From Verrucomicrobiota bacterium JB023 (GTDB lineage: Bacteria; Verrucomicrobiota; Verrucomicrobiia; Verrucomicrobiales; Akkermansiaceae): a stretch of DNA of 64,000 nt. A program made the position numbers and the translations under genes. The stretch is from positions 55,697 through 119,696 of the forward strand of contig JAUTCR010000044.1 of assembly GCA_030673895.1 (NCBI GenBank), given 5' to 3'. Below, piece after piece: positions 25,234-33,359 of this stretch. Positions within the stretch are counted from its first letter, which is position 1; every line of letters begins with the position of its first letter. Below the pieces are notes generated by a model. The model ran no database searches and was not told the origin of the DNA. It worked only from the letters and a program-made list of their open reading frames with translations.

Positions 25234-26569
25234 TGCCCAACCACCGTGAGGCCTTGGATTGATTGCCTCCGCTGCGCTTGAGGGCCTCGCGAATGACGGC
25301 CTCCTCGGCATGGGCGACGATTGCGCGCAGGGCATTGCCTTCTCCTTGCGCTTCGGCCTCTTCGAGGGCCTCGAGAGCCAGCTCTCCAAGACTGCGAGAG
25401 GTAGCCCCCATGGGACGGGATTCGGCATCCAGCAATTGCCTGATGTCCTCCTTCCCGATCAAGAGCCCCCGGCGCTTGAGCACGGCGCGGCGGAGCACGT
25501 TTTGCAGCTGCCGGACATTGCCGGGCCAAGGCTGGCGGACGAGAAGGGAGAGCGCCTCGCGGGAGAGGGTGGTGCCCGAGATATCGAGCTCTCTTTGAAA
25601 GCGTTGCAGGAAGAAGTTGGTCAGCAGCTCGACATCTCCCATGCGGTCGCGGAGGGGAGGGACCTGCAGGGTGGCCGTCTGGAGACGATAGTAGAGATCC
25701 TCGCGGAAGCGGCCTTCCTCGACCATTTTTTCCAGCGGTTGATGAGTGGCTGCAATGAGGCGGACATCGACGGGCACCTCACCCTTGCCGCCCACCCGCT
25801 CGACGCGCTTCTCCTGGAGGACGCGGAGCATCTTGGCTTGGAGGGGGAGGCTCATGTCCCCGATTTCGTCGAGAAAGAGGGTGGAGCCATTGGCTTGCTC
25901 GAACTTGCCCTTGCGGGCGGTGGTGGCTCCGGTGAAGGCGCCGCGCTCGTAGCCAAAGAGTTCGCTCTCCAAGAGGTTCTCGGGGATGGCCGCGCAATTG
26001 ACGACCACCAGGGGGACGTGAGCCCGGTGCCCGTGTTGCCAAAGGGCGCGGGCGACGAGCTCCTTGCCGGAGCCGGTCTCCCCCCGGATGAGGACGGTCA
26101 CCGGGGTGGCGGCTAGCTTGGCGATGTCGCGATAGAGCTTGCCCATGGCCCGGCTTCGTCCGACCAGTCCGTTGTCGATGGTCTCGGTCGCCGGCAGGGG
26201 AGGGGCGCTTTCCTCACCTCCGGGGATGGCCTCGCCGAGCAGCTCGGCCAATTCATCGGCGTCGACGGGCTCGGGGAGAAAGTCATAGGCCCCGGCTTGG
26301 ACGGCTTCGATAGCGTCGTCACTATCTTCCCAAGTGCCGAGGACGATGATGGGCAGGGAGGGAAAGTCGACGTGGAGGCGGCGGAGAAGGGGAAGCCGCA
26401 GGGGGAGGACGATGGCATCGGCGCGATGCTCCGCGAGCCAAGCGGCGCTTTCCCCGGCCTCGTCGAGGGCCGTGCAGATTAGACCTTGCGCGGCGAGCTT
26501 GGCCCCCAGCCCTTCCGCATCGGCCAGACCGGCCAGCAAGATTATGGGAGAAAGGGCGGTGTCACTCAC
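25187..26569 (-). CDS. Sigma-54-dependent Fis-family transcriptional activator with degenerate receiver domain
   Basis: A 460-residue NtrC-type activator. Residues 8-115 look like a receiver domain, but the phospho-acceptor position is Pro56 (AIVLPLRLP) and the conserved Lys is Glu100 (FLPEPV), so ordinary phosphorylation is unlikely. The AAA+ domain (about 135-365) has Walker A GETGSGKE (163-170), GAFTGAT of the sigma-54-contacting loop, Walker B TLFLDEIGDM, and the R-finger region RFREDLYYRLQTATLQVPPLRDR. The C-terminus is a Fis-type helix-turn-helix (GGNQSKASRWLGITRLTLREKL). It should activate sigma-54 promoters; targets are not evident. It is convergent with apbE (47-base overlap) and divergent from gmk. 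Confidence 0.94.
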   Translation of the reverse strand: MSDTALSPIILLAGLADAEGLGAKLAAQGLICTALDEAGESAAWLAEHRADAIVLPLRLPLLRRLHVDFPSLPIIVLGTWEDSDDAIEAVQAGAYDFLPEPVDADELAELLGEAIPGGEESAPPLPATETIDNGLVGRSRAMGKLYRDIAKLAATPVTVLIRGETGSGKELVARALWQHGHRAHVPLVVVNCAAIPENLLESELFGYERGAFTGATTARKGKFEQANGSTLFLDEIGDMSLPLQAKMLRVLQEKRVERVGGKGEVPVDVRLIAATHQPLEKMVEEGRFREDLYYRLQTATLQVPPLRDRMGDVELLTNFFLQRFQRELDISGTTLSREALSLLVRQPWPGNVRQLQNVLRRAVLKRRGLLIGKEDIRQLLDAESRPMGATSRSLGELALEALEEAEAQGEGNALRAIVAHAEEAVIREALKRSGGNQSKASRWLGITRLTLREKLKALAR

Positions 26570-26696
26570 GGGAGTCTATGCAAGCACAGCCGAGGAGAAC
26601 TTTCATGTCCGATTTTTCGTCGGTCCGCCGGGGCAGGGAGGAAAAAGGAGAAAGGAGGACTTCCCCCGCGGGCCGATTCATCCTTCCATCTCTCCT

Positions 26697-27302
26697 GTGA
26701 CCCGCTCAGGCATTCTTTACCTCGTTTCCGGCCCCTCGGGCTCGGGCAAGACGACCCTCTGCCGCCGTCTCGCGCAGGAGGGTTTGGCTCATTACTCCAT
26801 CTCCTGCACCACCCGGGCCCCTCGCGAGGGCGAGGTTAATGGCCGCGATTATCACTTTCTGACTCGCGAGGAGTTTGCCGTTGAGATCGAGGCCGGCGCG
26901 TTCCTCGAGCATGCCGAGGTGCATGGGAATTGCTATGGGACGCTCATCTCGGAAGTCGTCGACTTCCTCGACCGGGGGCAAGACGTGGTGATGGACATCG
27001 ATGTCCAGGGTGCCGAGCTGGTGAGGGCTTGCGCCGATCCCGTCATCCGCGCCGCATTGGTCGATCTATTCGTAATGCCGGCAACCGACGAGGAGCTTGA
27101 GATCCGCCTGCGGGGCCGCGGAACGGACCCCGAGGACGTCATCCAGCTCCGCCTCGACAATGCCCGCACTGAGATCACCCATTGGACAGGCTACACGTAT
27201 CTCCTCCTTTCCACCGACCGGGAGACGGATTACACTCGCTTTAAGAATCTCCTCCTGACCGAGAGAATGCGCTGCGCGCGCCTGACCCCCGTATCGAAAT
27301 GA
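26697..27302 (+). CDS. gmk: Guanylate kinase
   Basis: 201 residues from a GTG at 26697; the open frame continues far upstream but without homology, and the first recognisable residues are TRSGILYLVSGPSGSGKTTL. Signatures: the P-loop GPSGSGKT, SCTTRAPREGEVNGRDYHFLTREEF (GMP-binding), FLEHAEVHGNCYGT, and DIDVQGAELV. It converts GMP plus ATP to GDP and ADP. It is the first gene of a coupled set, with its stop overlapping the coaC start by 4 bases. In many bacteria gmk is followed by rpoZ and a fused coaBC; here rpoZ is absent between them. Confidence 0.93.
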   Translation: MTRSGILYLVSGPSGSGKTTLCRRLAQEGLAHYSISCTTRAPREGEVNGRDYHFLTREEFAVEIEAGAFLEHAEVHGNCYGTLISEVVDFLDRGQDVVMDIDVQGAELVRACADPVIRAALVDLFVMPATDEELEIRLRGRGTDPEDVIQLRLDNARTEITHWTGYTYLLLSTDRETDYTRFKNLLLTERMRCARLTPVSK

Positions 27303-27838
27303 CCATCGTCCTCGGCATCAGCGGCTCCATCGCCGCCTTCAAGGCCGCCGACCTGGCCTCGCAACTGACGAAGGAAGGCCATCAAGTCCATTGCGTGATG
27401 ACTCGGGCCGCCACCGAGTTCATCACCCCTCTGACTCTCCAAACCCTTTCCCGCCAGCCCGTTCTCATTTCTCTGGAGGACGAGAAGAACTCGTGGAAGC
27501 CTGGCCACATCGACTTGGCCGATAGCGCGGACCTGCTGCTCGTCGCACCTCTTTCCGCGAATACTCTGGGCAACTTCGCCAATGGACTGGCTCCTGATCC
27601 GCTTTCATCGATTTACCTCGCCCTGCCCCGGGAGACGCCGGTGCTGCTGGCCCCGGCCATGAATGGCAAGATGTGGCTGCACCCCGCGACCCAGCGGAAT
27701 ACCGGGCAACTTCGGGAGGACGGCTGCCACTTCGTCGGGCCCGCGGAGGGCGACTTGGCCTGCGGCTACCAGGGTGTCGGCCGGATGGCGGAGGTGGATG
27801 AGATCCTTACGGCGGTCGCCGCCCTCACTTCTGCCTGA
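27299..27838 (+). CDS. coaC: Phosphopantothenoylcysteine decarboxylase (CoaC, stand-alone flavoprotein)
   Basis: 179 residues covering only the flavin-dependent decarboxylase half of bacterial CoaBC. Motifs: LGISGSIAAFKAADLA (FMN site), the catalytic His in WKPGHIDLAD, VAPLSANTLGNFANGLA, the PAMNGKMW block, and the flexible-flap Cys in LACGYQGVGRM. It decarboxylates 4'-phosphopantothenoylcysteine to 4'-phosphopantetheine. It is translationally coupled to gmk and followed 26 bases later by the synthetase half as a separate gene, so the usual fusion is split here. Confidence 0.93.
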   Translation: MTIVLGISGSIAAFKAADLASQLTKEGHQVHCVMTRAATEFITPLTLQTLSRQPVLISLEDEKNSWKPGHIDLADSADLLLVAPLSANTLGNFANGLAPDPLSSIYLALPRETPVLLAPAMNGKMWLHPATQRNTGQLREDGCHFVGPAEGDLACGYQGVGRMAEVDEILTAVAALTSA

Positions 27839-27864
27839 CGCGATACCAAGATTTCTACCAAACG

Positions 27865-28524
27865 ATGACGATACTAATCACAGCCGGTCCCACCCGCGAG
27901 GCCATCGACCCCGTCCGTTATCTGAGTAATCGCTCCTCGGGCAAGATGGGCTACGCCCTCGCGGAGGCTGCCGCAGAGCGAGGGCATCGTGTGATCCTCA
28001 TCTCTGGTCCCACCATGCTGGCTGTGCCGGATGGCATTGACTACGTCCCGGTCGAGACCGCCGACGACATGTATCGGGCAGTCGGTAAGTGGATCGGCGA
28101 TTGCGAGATTGCGATCTTCGCCGCCGCAGTGGCCGACTACCGGATGGCGGAGGTGGCCGGGCAAAAGATTAAAAAGAAGGGAGAAACGCTGACCTTGGAG
28201 CTGGTGCGCACCCCGGATATCCTCGCTTCGGCACGGAAGGATTTTTCCTACCAAGGCCTGCTCGTCGGGTTCGCGGCCGAAACCGAGAACCTCGAGAACA
28301 ATGCGCGCGGCAAGCTGGAGCGAAAGGGCTGCGACCTCGTGGTGGCCAACGATGTCTCCCGCCGGGACATCGGCTTCAATTCATCAGAGAACGAAGTGCT
28401 CCTCGTCTTTCCAGACCGCAGCGAGCTTCTACCCATGGCGTCGAAGGAGCATCTGGGTCACGTCTTGGTCGAAAGGATTGTGGCGATGGCCAAGCCCTCG
28501 TGCTCTTCGTGCTCCTCGTGTTGA
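27865..28524 (+). CDS. coaB: Phosphopantothenate-cysteine ligase (CoaB, stand-alone) with Cys-rich tail
   Basis: 219 residues matching the C-terminal synthetase half of CoaBC: ILITAGPTREAIDPVRYLSNRSSGKMG (nucleotide site), VPVETADDMY, FAAAVADYRMAE, KIKKKGETLTLELVRTPDILA, GFAAETE, LERKGCDLVVANDVS, and FNSSENEVLLV. It joins cysteine to phosphopantothenate in CoA synthesis. The extreme C-terminus (AKPSCSSCSSC) is an unusual Cys/Ser repeat that could bind a metal or be a low-complexity extension. It converges with phoU with a 10-base gap. Confidence 0.93.
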   Translation: MTILITAGPTREAIDPVRYLSNRSSGKMGYALAEAAAERGHRVILISGPTMLAVPDGIDYVPVETADDMYRAVGKWIGDCEIAIFAAAVADYRMAEVAGQKIKKKGETLTLELVRTPDILASARKDFSYQGLLVGFAAETENLENNARGKLERKGCDLVVANDVSRRDIGFNSSENEVLLVFPDRSELLPMASKEHLGHVLVERIVAMAKPSCSSCSSC

Positions 28525-28534
28525 AGGGGCTTCG

Positions 28535-29248
28535 TCAGAGCGTGGCCTTATCCTCCGCAGTTTTCTTGGTTGCGTGCTTGGCGTAGCGAATATCCTCCGC
28601 CCGATCGAGGAAGACCGCGTCCTCACCGATATTGACCGCAAGGTCGCCCACGCGCTCAAGGGAGCGAATGACGAAGATGAGGTGAAGGTAGGCAATTGAT
28701 TGGTCACCTCCCTGCTCGATGAAGCCCATCAGGCGGCCGATGAGTTCCTTGTGCATGCGGTCTATTTCTTTGTCCCGCTTCCGCAAGGAGGAGCCCAAGT
28801 CGGCATCGCTATCGACATAGGAAGCCAGGGCGTCGCGAAGCACTCCGTCCGCGAGGGTGTAGAGCGGTTCGATGTATTGCGTTTCCGAGAGCTCGTTGCG
28901 GGTGAGCATCTTCTTGCCCCGTTTGGCGATGTTGACCGCATGGTCGGAGATGCGCTCCAAGCTTGCCGCCACCTTCATGGAGCTCACCACTTGCCGTAGG
29001 GAATCTCCCGAGGCTTGGTGCTGGGCGAGGATCTCAATGGCAATCGCGTCGATCTCCTTCTCTACCAGGTCGATCTCGTCGTCATCCCGGATAGCGGTGC
29101 GGCAGAGGTCGGGATCCCGCTTGAGAAGGCCGTAAACGGCGGACTCCAGGTTGCGGAGGGTTTTGCGACCCATGGTGCTGATCAGCCGGCCCAGCTTGAT
29201 GTAATCGGCCTCAAATTTTTGGTCAGCCATTTCTGCGGAGGAATTCAT
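28535..29248 (-). CDS. phoU: Phosphate-signalling protein PhoU
   Basis: 237 residues, all helical, with the two PhoU repeats: LISTMGRKTLRNLESAVYGLLKRD, DDDEIDLVEKEIDAIAIEILAQHQ, SSMKVAASLERISDHAVNIAKRG in the first, and LRKRDKEIDRMHKELIGRLMGF, LIFVIRSLERVGDLAVNIGEDAVFL in the second. The E-x-x-D metal-binding motifs (ERISDHAVNI, ERVGDLAVNI) are intact. PhoU restrains the PhoR/Pst pathway. No pst genes are in the window; instead a divergently transcribed PiT-like permease lies 213 bases away, which suggests a functional pair. Confidence 0.93.
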   Translation of the reverse strand: MNSSAEMADQKFEADYIKLGRLISTMGRKTLRNLESAVYGLLKRDPDLCRTAIRDDDEIDLVEKEIDAIAIEILAQHQASGDSLRQVVSSMKVAASLERISDHAVNIAKRGKKMLTRNELSETQYIEPLYTLADGVLRDALASYVDSDADLGSSLRKRDKEIDRMHKELIGRLMGFIEQGGDQSIAYLHLIFVIRSLERVGDLAVNIGEDAVFLDRAEDIRYAKHATKKTAEDKATL

Positions 29249-29357
29249 TAAGTCTTGATTGCGTTGTCTTCAGGCTTTGTGGGGCATTCTTCAATTGAAC
29301 GACACGAGGTCAATTTTCTATCTGAATGAAGCCGTTCCCGTTTCCTACTTAACTTTG

Positions 29358-29371
29358 TCATATAAATATGA
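29358..29371. promoter_or_regulatory. Inverted repeat in the phoU / permease divergent region
   Basis: TCATATAAATATGA is a perfect 6-2-6 palindrome about 90 bases before the permease start, overlapping a TTGTCATATAAAT stretch that resembles Pho-box-like or promoter sequence. It may be an operator or promoter element; no factor can be assigned. Confidence 0.35.
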
Positions 29372-29391
29372 GATTTCTAGTCCGTCTCTTG

Positions 29392-29407
29392 GTGACGAAA
29401 GCGTCAC
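29392..29407. promoter_or_regulatory. Second inverted repeat upstream of the PiT-like permease
   Basis: GTGACGAAAGCGTCAC is a perfect 6-4-6 inverted repeat 54 bases before the permease GTG. Its size fits a dimeric regulator site. It could also form a small hairpin in the 5' leader. Confidence 0.35.
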
Positions 29408-29461
29408 ACAGCGAGGTTAAAAAGGACTCTTCCAAACGGCCATTTCTAGTAGGAGGGCTCT

Positions 29462-30589
29462 GTGAGCGAGTTCTTCATGATTATTGGCTTCGCCCTCGCG
29501 GCCTACTCGGCAGTGGCGAACGATTCCATCCAGACCCTGGGAACGTTTATGAGTTCGAACTCAAAACGGCCTTGGTGGCTGCTCTGGATCTGGATTTCGG
29601 GGATTCTCGTGGTGACCGTTACGGTCGGCTGGTTGCAGAATAATGGCGACCCCGCCTTTGGGCGTCTCTCGGCGGAAGGGAAAGAGATTCCATTTCCGGA
29701 TTCGTATGGCGGCTACTTCACCTGGGCCTTCGTTTTGCCTCCTCTGGCGCTTGTATTTCTCACTCGGTCCGGGATTCCGGTCAGCACTTCGCTCCTTCTT
29801 CTCGTCGCCTTCAAGGGGCTTGTTGGAGCCCAGCAAGGCAATGATTCCACGGGAGCGACCGCTCTTTTTGGCTCGATGATTGAGAAGTCTCTCGTTGGCT
29901 ATGGCATCGCTTTCGTCCTGGGCTTCGTCATCATCCTCTTGGTCACTGGCTCATTGGAGAAGAAGTTCCATCGCGAGTCTCCCGAGGAGAAAGCCAAGCC
30001 CCATTTGGGTTGGCTGGTCTTTCAGTGGCTCTCGACAGGCTTTCTCTGGAGCATGTGGCTGGTCCAGGATCTGGCCAATATCTTCGCCTACCTCCCGCGT
30101 AGGTTGGAGTGGTGGGGGCTGGCTCTCGCGCTCTTGGGGATGGTCCTCTTGCAGGGTTATCTTTTCCGCCTGAGGGGCGGGAAAATTCAGGCCGTGGTCA
30201 CCACGAAGACGAATACTTTAGATGTTCGTTCAGCGACATTTGTCGATTTCTTATATGCGCTCGTCCTGCTTTTCTTTAAACTTGATGTATTGAGTCTTTG
30301 GCCCGCCAAAATGCCCATGAGTACAACGTGGATTTTCCTCGGATTACTGGCGGGAAGAGAAATTGGTTTGGCCGTCCGGCTTCGCCATCGCGGCAAGACT
30401 GAAGTCTCGCGGATGGTCTTCATGGATGCGGGTAAGGCCTTCGTTGGCTCGGTCGTGGCTGTGGGGCTGGCATTGATTTTGCCCTTCATCGTCAAGCCGG
30501 TAGCTGCCCAAGAGCCCTCGGTAGATGAGTCGGCGGGCGTCGAAGATTCGGCTGGGACCGAAGCTCCGGCAGCCTTGCCCGAGCCTTGA
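29462..30589 (+). CDS. Multi-pass membrane protein, distant PiT-like anion permease candidate
   Basis: 375 residues with a GTG start preceded by AGGAGGG. About ten hydrophobic segments are visible. The first contains YSAVANDSIQTLGTF, which resembles the GANDxANxxGT signature of inorganic phosphate (PiT) transporters; a similar duplicated motif is not obvious later (DLANIFAYLPR near residue 202 may be a degenerate second copy). The last 25 residues are acidic and Pro/Ala-rich. Location opposite phoU supports phosphate or a related oxyanion as substrate, but this is inference; the sequence is too divergent for certainty. Confidence 0.78.
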   Translation: MSEFFMIIGFALAAYSAVANDSIQTLGTFMSSNSKRPWWLLWIWISGILVVTVTVGWLQNNGDPAFGRLSAEGKEIPFPDSYGGYFTWAFVLPPLALVFLTRSGIPVSTSLLLLVAFKGLVGAQQGNDSTGATALFGSMIEKSLVGYGIAFVLGFVIILLVTGSLEKKFHRESPEEKAKPHLGWLVFQWLSTGFLWSMWLVQDLANIFAYLPRRLEWWGLALALLGMVLLQGYLFRLRGGKIQAVVTTKTNTLDVRSATFVDFLYALVLLFFKLDVLSLWPAKMPMSTTWIFLGLLAGREIGLAVRLRHRGKTEVSRMVFMDAGKAFVGSVVAVGLALILPFIVKPVAAQEPSVDESAGVEDSAGTEAPAALPEP

Positions 30590-30703
30590 GCGAAGCCTTA
30601 GCTAGCGGAGGTTTTACTTTGTAAAAATCAGGCTTGGGTGTGAAAACCTAAGCATGAAGATATCATTTGGCATGGATCCTGATTGCTCTGGGGTTACTGC
30701 AAA

Positions 30704-31012
30704 ATGAAAACGACGATTAATTGTACGAAGCACTTGGACGGGGATCACACCCGGGTTTGGGAGTCTACTCGAGAGGTTATCGAGCGAAAATATAACCATC
30801 TCTATCAGCATCACCCCGACCTCTACAAGGCGGAGCTGCACCTCCGGGCCTTTGGTCGGCAAACCGAAGTCCATCTGCTTGTGCATGATTCCAAGCATCG
30901 GATCATTGAGGCCCACGCGACAGGGGACATCCTCGATCGCTCCATCTCCATTGCTTTTCGTCGCGCCGAAGCCCAGCTCGCCAAGCCGAAGCATCTCCAG
31001 AAAGCATCTTGA
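30704..31012 (+). CDS. Ribosome hibernation factor-like protein (HPF/RaiA family, short form)
   Basis: 102 residues from the ATG at 30704 (GGGG 10 bases upstream). The pattern matches the HPF/YfiA fold: a first strand (MKTTINCTKHL), helix VWESTREVIERKYNHLYQHH, strands AELHLRAFGRQTEVHLLVHD and IEAHATGD, then the helix DRSISIAFRRAEAQLAKPK, equivalent to the D-x-x-x-A-I-D-x-x-x-x-K-L-x-x-Q-L block. It likely binds the 30S decoding region to inactivate idle ribosomes. It lacks the long-form C-terminal dimerisation domain. Identity is by pattern and only moderately certain. Confidence 0.72.
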   Translation: MKTTINCTKHLDGDHTRVWESTREVIERKYNHLYQHHPDLYKAELHLRAFGRQTEVHLLVHDSKHRIIEAHATGDILDRSISIAFRRAEAQLAKPKHLQKAS

Positions 31013-31033
31013 CCGTCCACCCTCCTCGGCGCG

Positions 31034-32428
31034 CTAGAGCCCGAGAACGTGACGGGCTGTCGTGAAGTAAATCACCATGCCGGTGACGTCCACGATGGTC
31101 GTGATCGCCGGAGCGGCGATGACGGCGGGGTCCAGCTTGATCGCTCTTGCGAAGATTGGCAGCAAGGCTCCGATGAGAGTGGATGTGACAACTTGGACAC
31201 AAAGCGCGATGGAAACCGCGAGAGAAAAACTGGAAAGGGCGAGGCCTTCCGGTAATTGAGGCCGAAACGCAGGCAGAACGAGCAGCGTGATGACGGCGAG
31301 GGTGATGGCGAGAAGAAGCCCCTGAAGGACACCCAAGCGAAGCTCCTTCCAGGCAACCCGTAGCGAATCCGAGGTCTCGATCTCCCCGAGAGCCATGGCG
31401 CGAATCACCATGGTCGAGGCTTGGCCACCCGTGTTCCCTCCCGTAGCGACCACCATCGGTAGGAAGAGGGCGAGGAGAAAGGCGGAGTTCAGCACTTCCT
31501 CGAAGCGCATCATCACATAACCAGAGGCGATAGCCAGGAAGCCAAGGACGAGCAACCAGCCCACTCTCCTGCGCAAGTGGATGAAGAGGTGGGTATTGAG
31601 GTAAGTTTGCTCGGATTGTTCGCCCGCAATACCCACGAGTTTCTCAATATCCTCGGTGGATTCTTCCTCAAGGATCTCCATGGCATCATCGTAGGTGATG
31701 GCGCCGAGAAGTCGGCTGGATTCATCAATAACGGGAAGGGCCAGGAGGTCATACTTCCGCACCATGGTCGCGGCTTCCTCCTGATCGGCGGTGGCCAGGA
31801 TGGTCTGCTGGACGGGGAACATGATGTCCCGCACGGGTGTCGACCAGGAAGCGAAGGCCAAATCCCGCAGGCGGATGAAGCCAATCGGGCGTTGCTGTTC
31901 ATCAAGAATGAAGATCCGGGAAAGGGTCTCGGCGGAGTCTTGCAAGGGCCGGAGGGTATTGAGGGCTTCCTTCACCGTCGTCTCCAGCGGGAGGCGTCCA
32001 ATGTTGGTGGTCATCCGGCCGGCGGCCGTGTGCTCGCCGTAGTTGAGCAGGGTCCGGGTCAGCTCCTCTTCATCGGCGGAGAGGAGATCGAGCATCTCCT
32101 TCTGCGTAGAGTCGGAGAGATCCTGGAGGATGTCGACGCGGTCATCATCCGACAGCGCGGAGAGAAGCTCGCGCTGCTGGGATGGTTGATAGCGCTCGAG
32201 AGCTTCCTCGCGGAGAGTGTCGGGCAGCTCCGCGAGAACATCGGAGAATGATTCCGGCGACAAGGTGCCGACGATGAAGTTGCGCTCCTCATCTTCCTCC
32301 AGGTCCTGATAAAGCGAGGCGAGGTCGGCATAGTGCGCGTCCTCGGCCAGCTTGAGGAAAGCGGAACCGTCCCGGGCTTTTAGAGCCTCCAGAAGTTCGT
32401 CTTTGATCTCGGACACGCTCGGAGACAA
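31034..32428 (-). CDS. mgtE: Magnesium transporter MgtE
   Basis: 464 residues with full MgtE architecture: an N-domain of helical repeats (residues 1-130; LSPESFSDVLAELPD, LSDDDRVDILQDLSDSTQKEMLDLL), a CBS pair (about 135-260; IFILDEQQRPIGFIRLRDL, DIMFPVQQTILATADQEEAATMVRKYDLLALPVID), and a five-helix membrane domain (LPMVVATGGNTGGQASTMVIRAMALGEI, ALLPIFARAIKLDPAVIAAPAITTIVD with the channel Asp). It is a Mg2+ channel gated by cytosolic Mg2+ through the N and CBS domains. No M-box fold was recognised upstream. Confidence 0.95.
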   Translation of the reverse strand: MSPSVSEIKDELLEALKARDGSAFLKLAEDAHYADLASLYQDLEEDEERNFIVGTLSPESFSDVLAELPDTLREEALERYQPSQQRELLSALSDDDRVDILQDLSDSTQKEMLDLLSADEEELTRTLLNYGEHTAAGRMTTNIGRLPLETTVKEALNTLRPLQDSAETLSRIFILDEQQRPIGFIRLRDLAFASWSTPVRDIMFPVQQTILATADQEEAATMVRKYDLLALPVIDESSRLLGAITYDDAMEILEEESTEDIEKLVGIAGEQSEQTYLNTHLFIHLRRRVGWLLVLGFLAIASGYVMMRFEEVLNSAFLLALFLPMVVATGGNTGGQASTMVIRAMALGEIETSDSLRVAWKELRLGVLQGLLLAITLAVITLLVLPAFRPQLPEGLALSSFSLAVSIALCVQVVTSTLIGALLPIFARAIKLDPAVIAAPAITTIVDVTGMVIYFTTARHVLGL

Positions 32429-32490
32429 ACAAAAAGAAGCGGGGCTAGCGATGGCAAAGTGGCGGCATCGCTCCCACGAATGCTAGTGAC

Positions 32491-33276
32491 TCAGCTGGCT
32501 CCGAAGACAAGGGGGCAGACGCGCTCGTCCGAGAAGTCGGGGCGTCCCTCCACACTGCGCACAGCCTTCTCGTTTAAGTGGGAGAATTTTCCCGCAGCTT
32601 GGTAGGCCAGCTCATTGAGGGCGAAGTGCGCGGCGAGCACTTCGCGGGGACGATCGCCAAAGTTCGGTGGATTGCCGTGGACCGTGTGCCAGCAGAACAA
32701 GAGGGCCGAGCCGGCTTGCAGTTCTTGCGCGAAGAGTTCATCCGGCTGCGGCTCGTAGCCTGTCGGCAAGTCGAGCCAGCGATGTCGTGAGGAGCGGCGG
32801 ACCACGGTCAGCGGACCCATCTCGAGGGAGACGTCCGTCAGCGGAATCCAAGCCGTCACCATGAGTGGCGCTTGGCAGGTCTTCCAGCGGCTCCGCTCGG
32901 TATGCCAGTGATAGTTGACGGCCCGGTCACGGGGGGCGGGGGCCTCCTCGAGGACTTGGTCGAACCAGAAGCGGACTGAGCTGGCCCCGGTGGTGATTGC
33001 GATGCGCCGGGCCAAGCGGCGGGATTGGGCCAAGGCGGCCAACTCGGCCGAATGATGCGCTGAGCCGGGGAACTTGTAGGACTTCGCCCGATTCGCCCGC
33101 GGTTGGGGCCAGGGGAATGAGGGCGTCAGATTACCGTGACCTTGGCGCAAGCCGCGCAGCCCGTCGCGGGCGGCAGCAAGTTCAGCCTGCGAAAAGACTT
33201 CCTTCAATACGGCGAACCCGCCGGGGAGGACGAGTCTGGGGGCAGAAGCAATCACGAAGGGGGAATTGGCGGACAT
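32491..33276 (-). CDS. Phytanoyl-CoA dioxygenase (PhyH) family oxygenase
   Basis: 261 residues from the ATG at 33276 (a TTG 15 bases upstream is an alternative). PhyH-like Fe(II)/2-oxoglutarate oxygenase: FAVLKEVFSQAELAAARDGL at the N-terminus, then VNYHWHTERSRWKT with a H-x-E/D iron pair, WIPLTDVSLEMGPLTVVRRSSRH (the family's typical W-x-x-L-x-D-x-x-x-x-G-x-L block), and the distal His/Arg in CWHTVHGNPPNFGDRPRE. It probably hydroxylates a small molecule; the substrate is unknown. It is divergent from the glycosyltransferase. Confidence 0.85.
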   Translation of the reverse strand: MSANSPFVIASAPRLVLPGGFAVLKEVFSQAELAAARDGLRGLRQGHGNLTPSFPWPQPRANRAKSYKFPGSAHHSAELAALAQSRRLARRIAITTGASSVRFWFDQVLEEAPAPRDRAVNYHWHTERSRWKTCQAPLMVTAWIPLTDVSLEMGPLTVVRRSSRHRWLDLPTGYEPQPDELFAQELQAGSALLFCWHTVHGNPPNFGDRPREVLAAHFALNELAYQAAGKFSHLNEKAVRSVEGRPDFSDERVCPLVFGAS

Positions 33277-33359
33277 TGGAGGCTTTTTCAAGAAAGGAAC
33301 GTCGGGGCTTGTCGTCCGATTCGTTTGTCGAAATGAATAGCGGCGTTATCCTAGCAAGA

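Noticed and set aside
26334..26696. N-terminal extension of guanylate kinase
   Set aside because: No homology, overlaps the sigma-54 regulator; family start is at the GTG at 26697.
32429..32490. M-box riboswitch upstream of mgtE
   Set aside because: mgtE is on the minus strand, so its leader is 32429 upward; the gap before the PhyH stop is about 60 bases, too short for an M-box fold.
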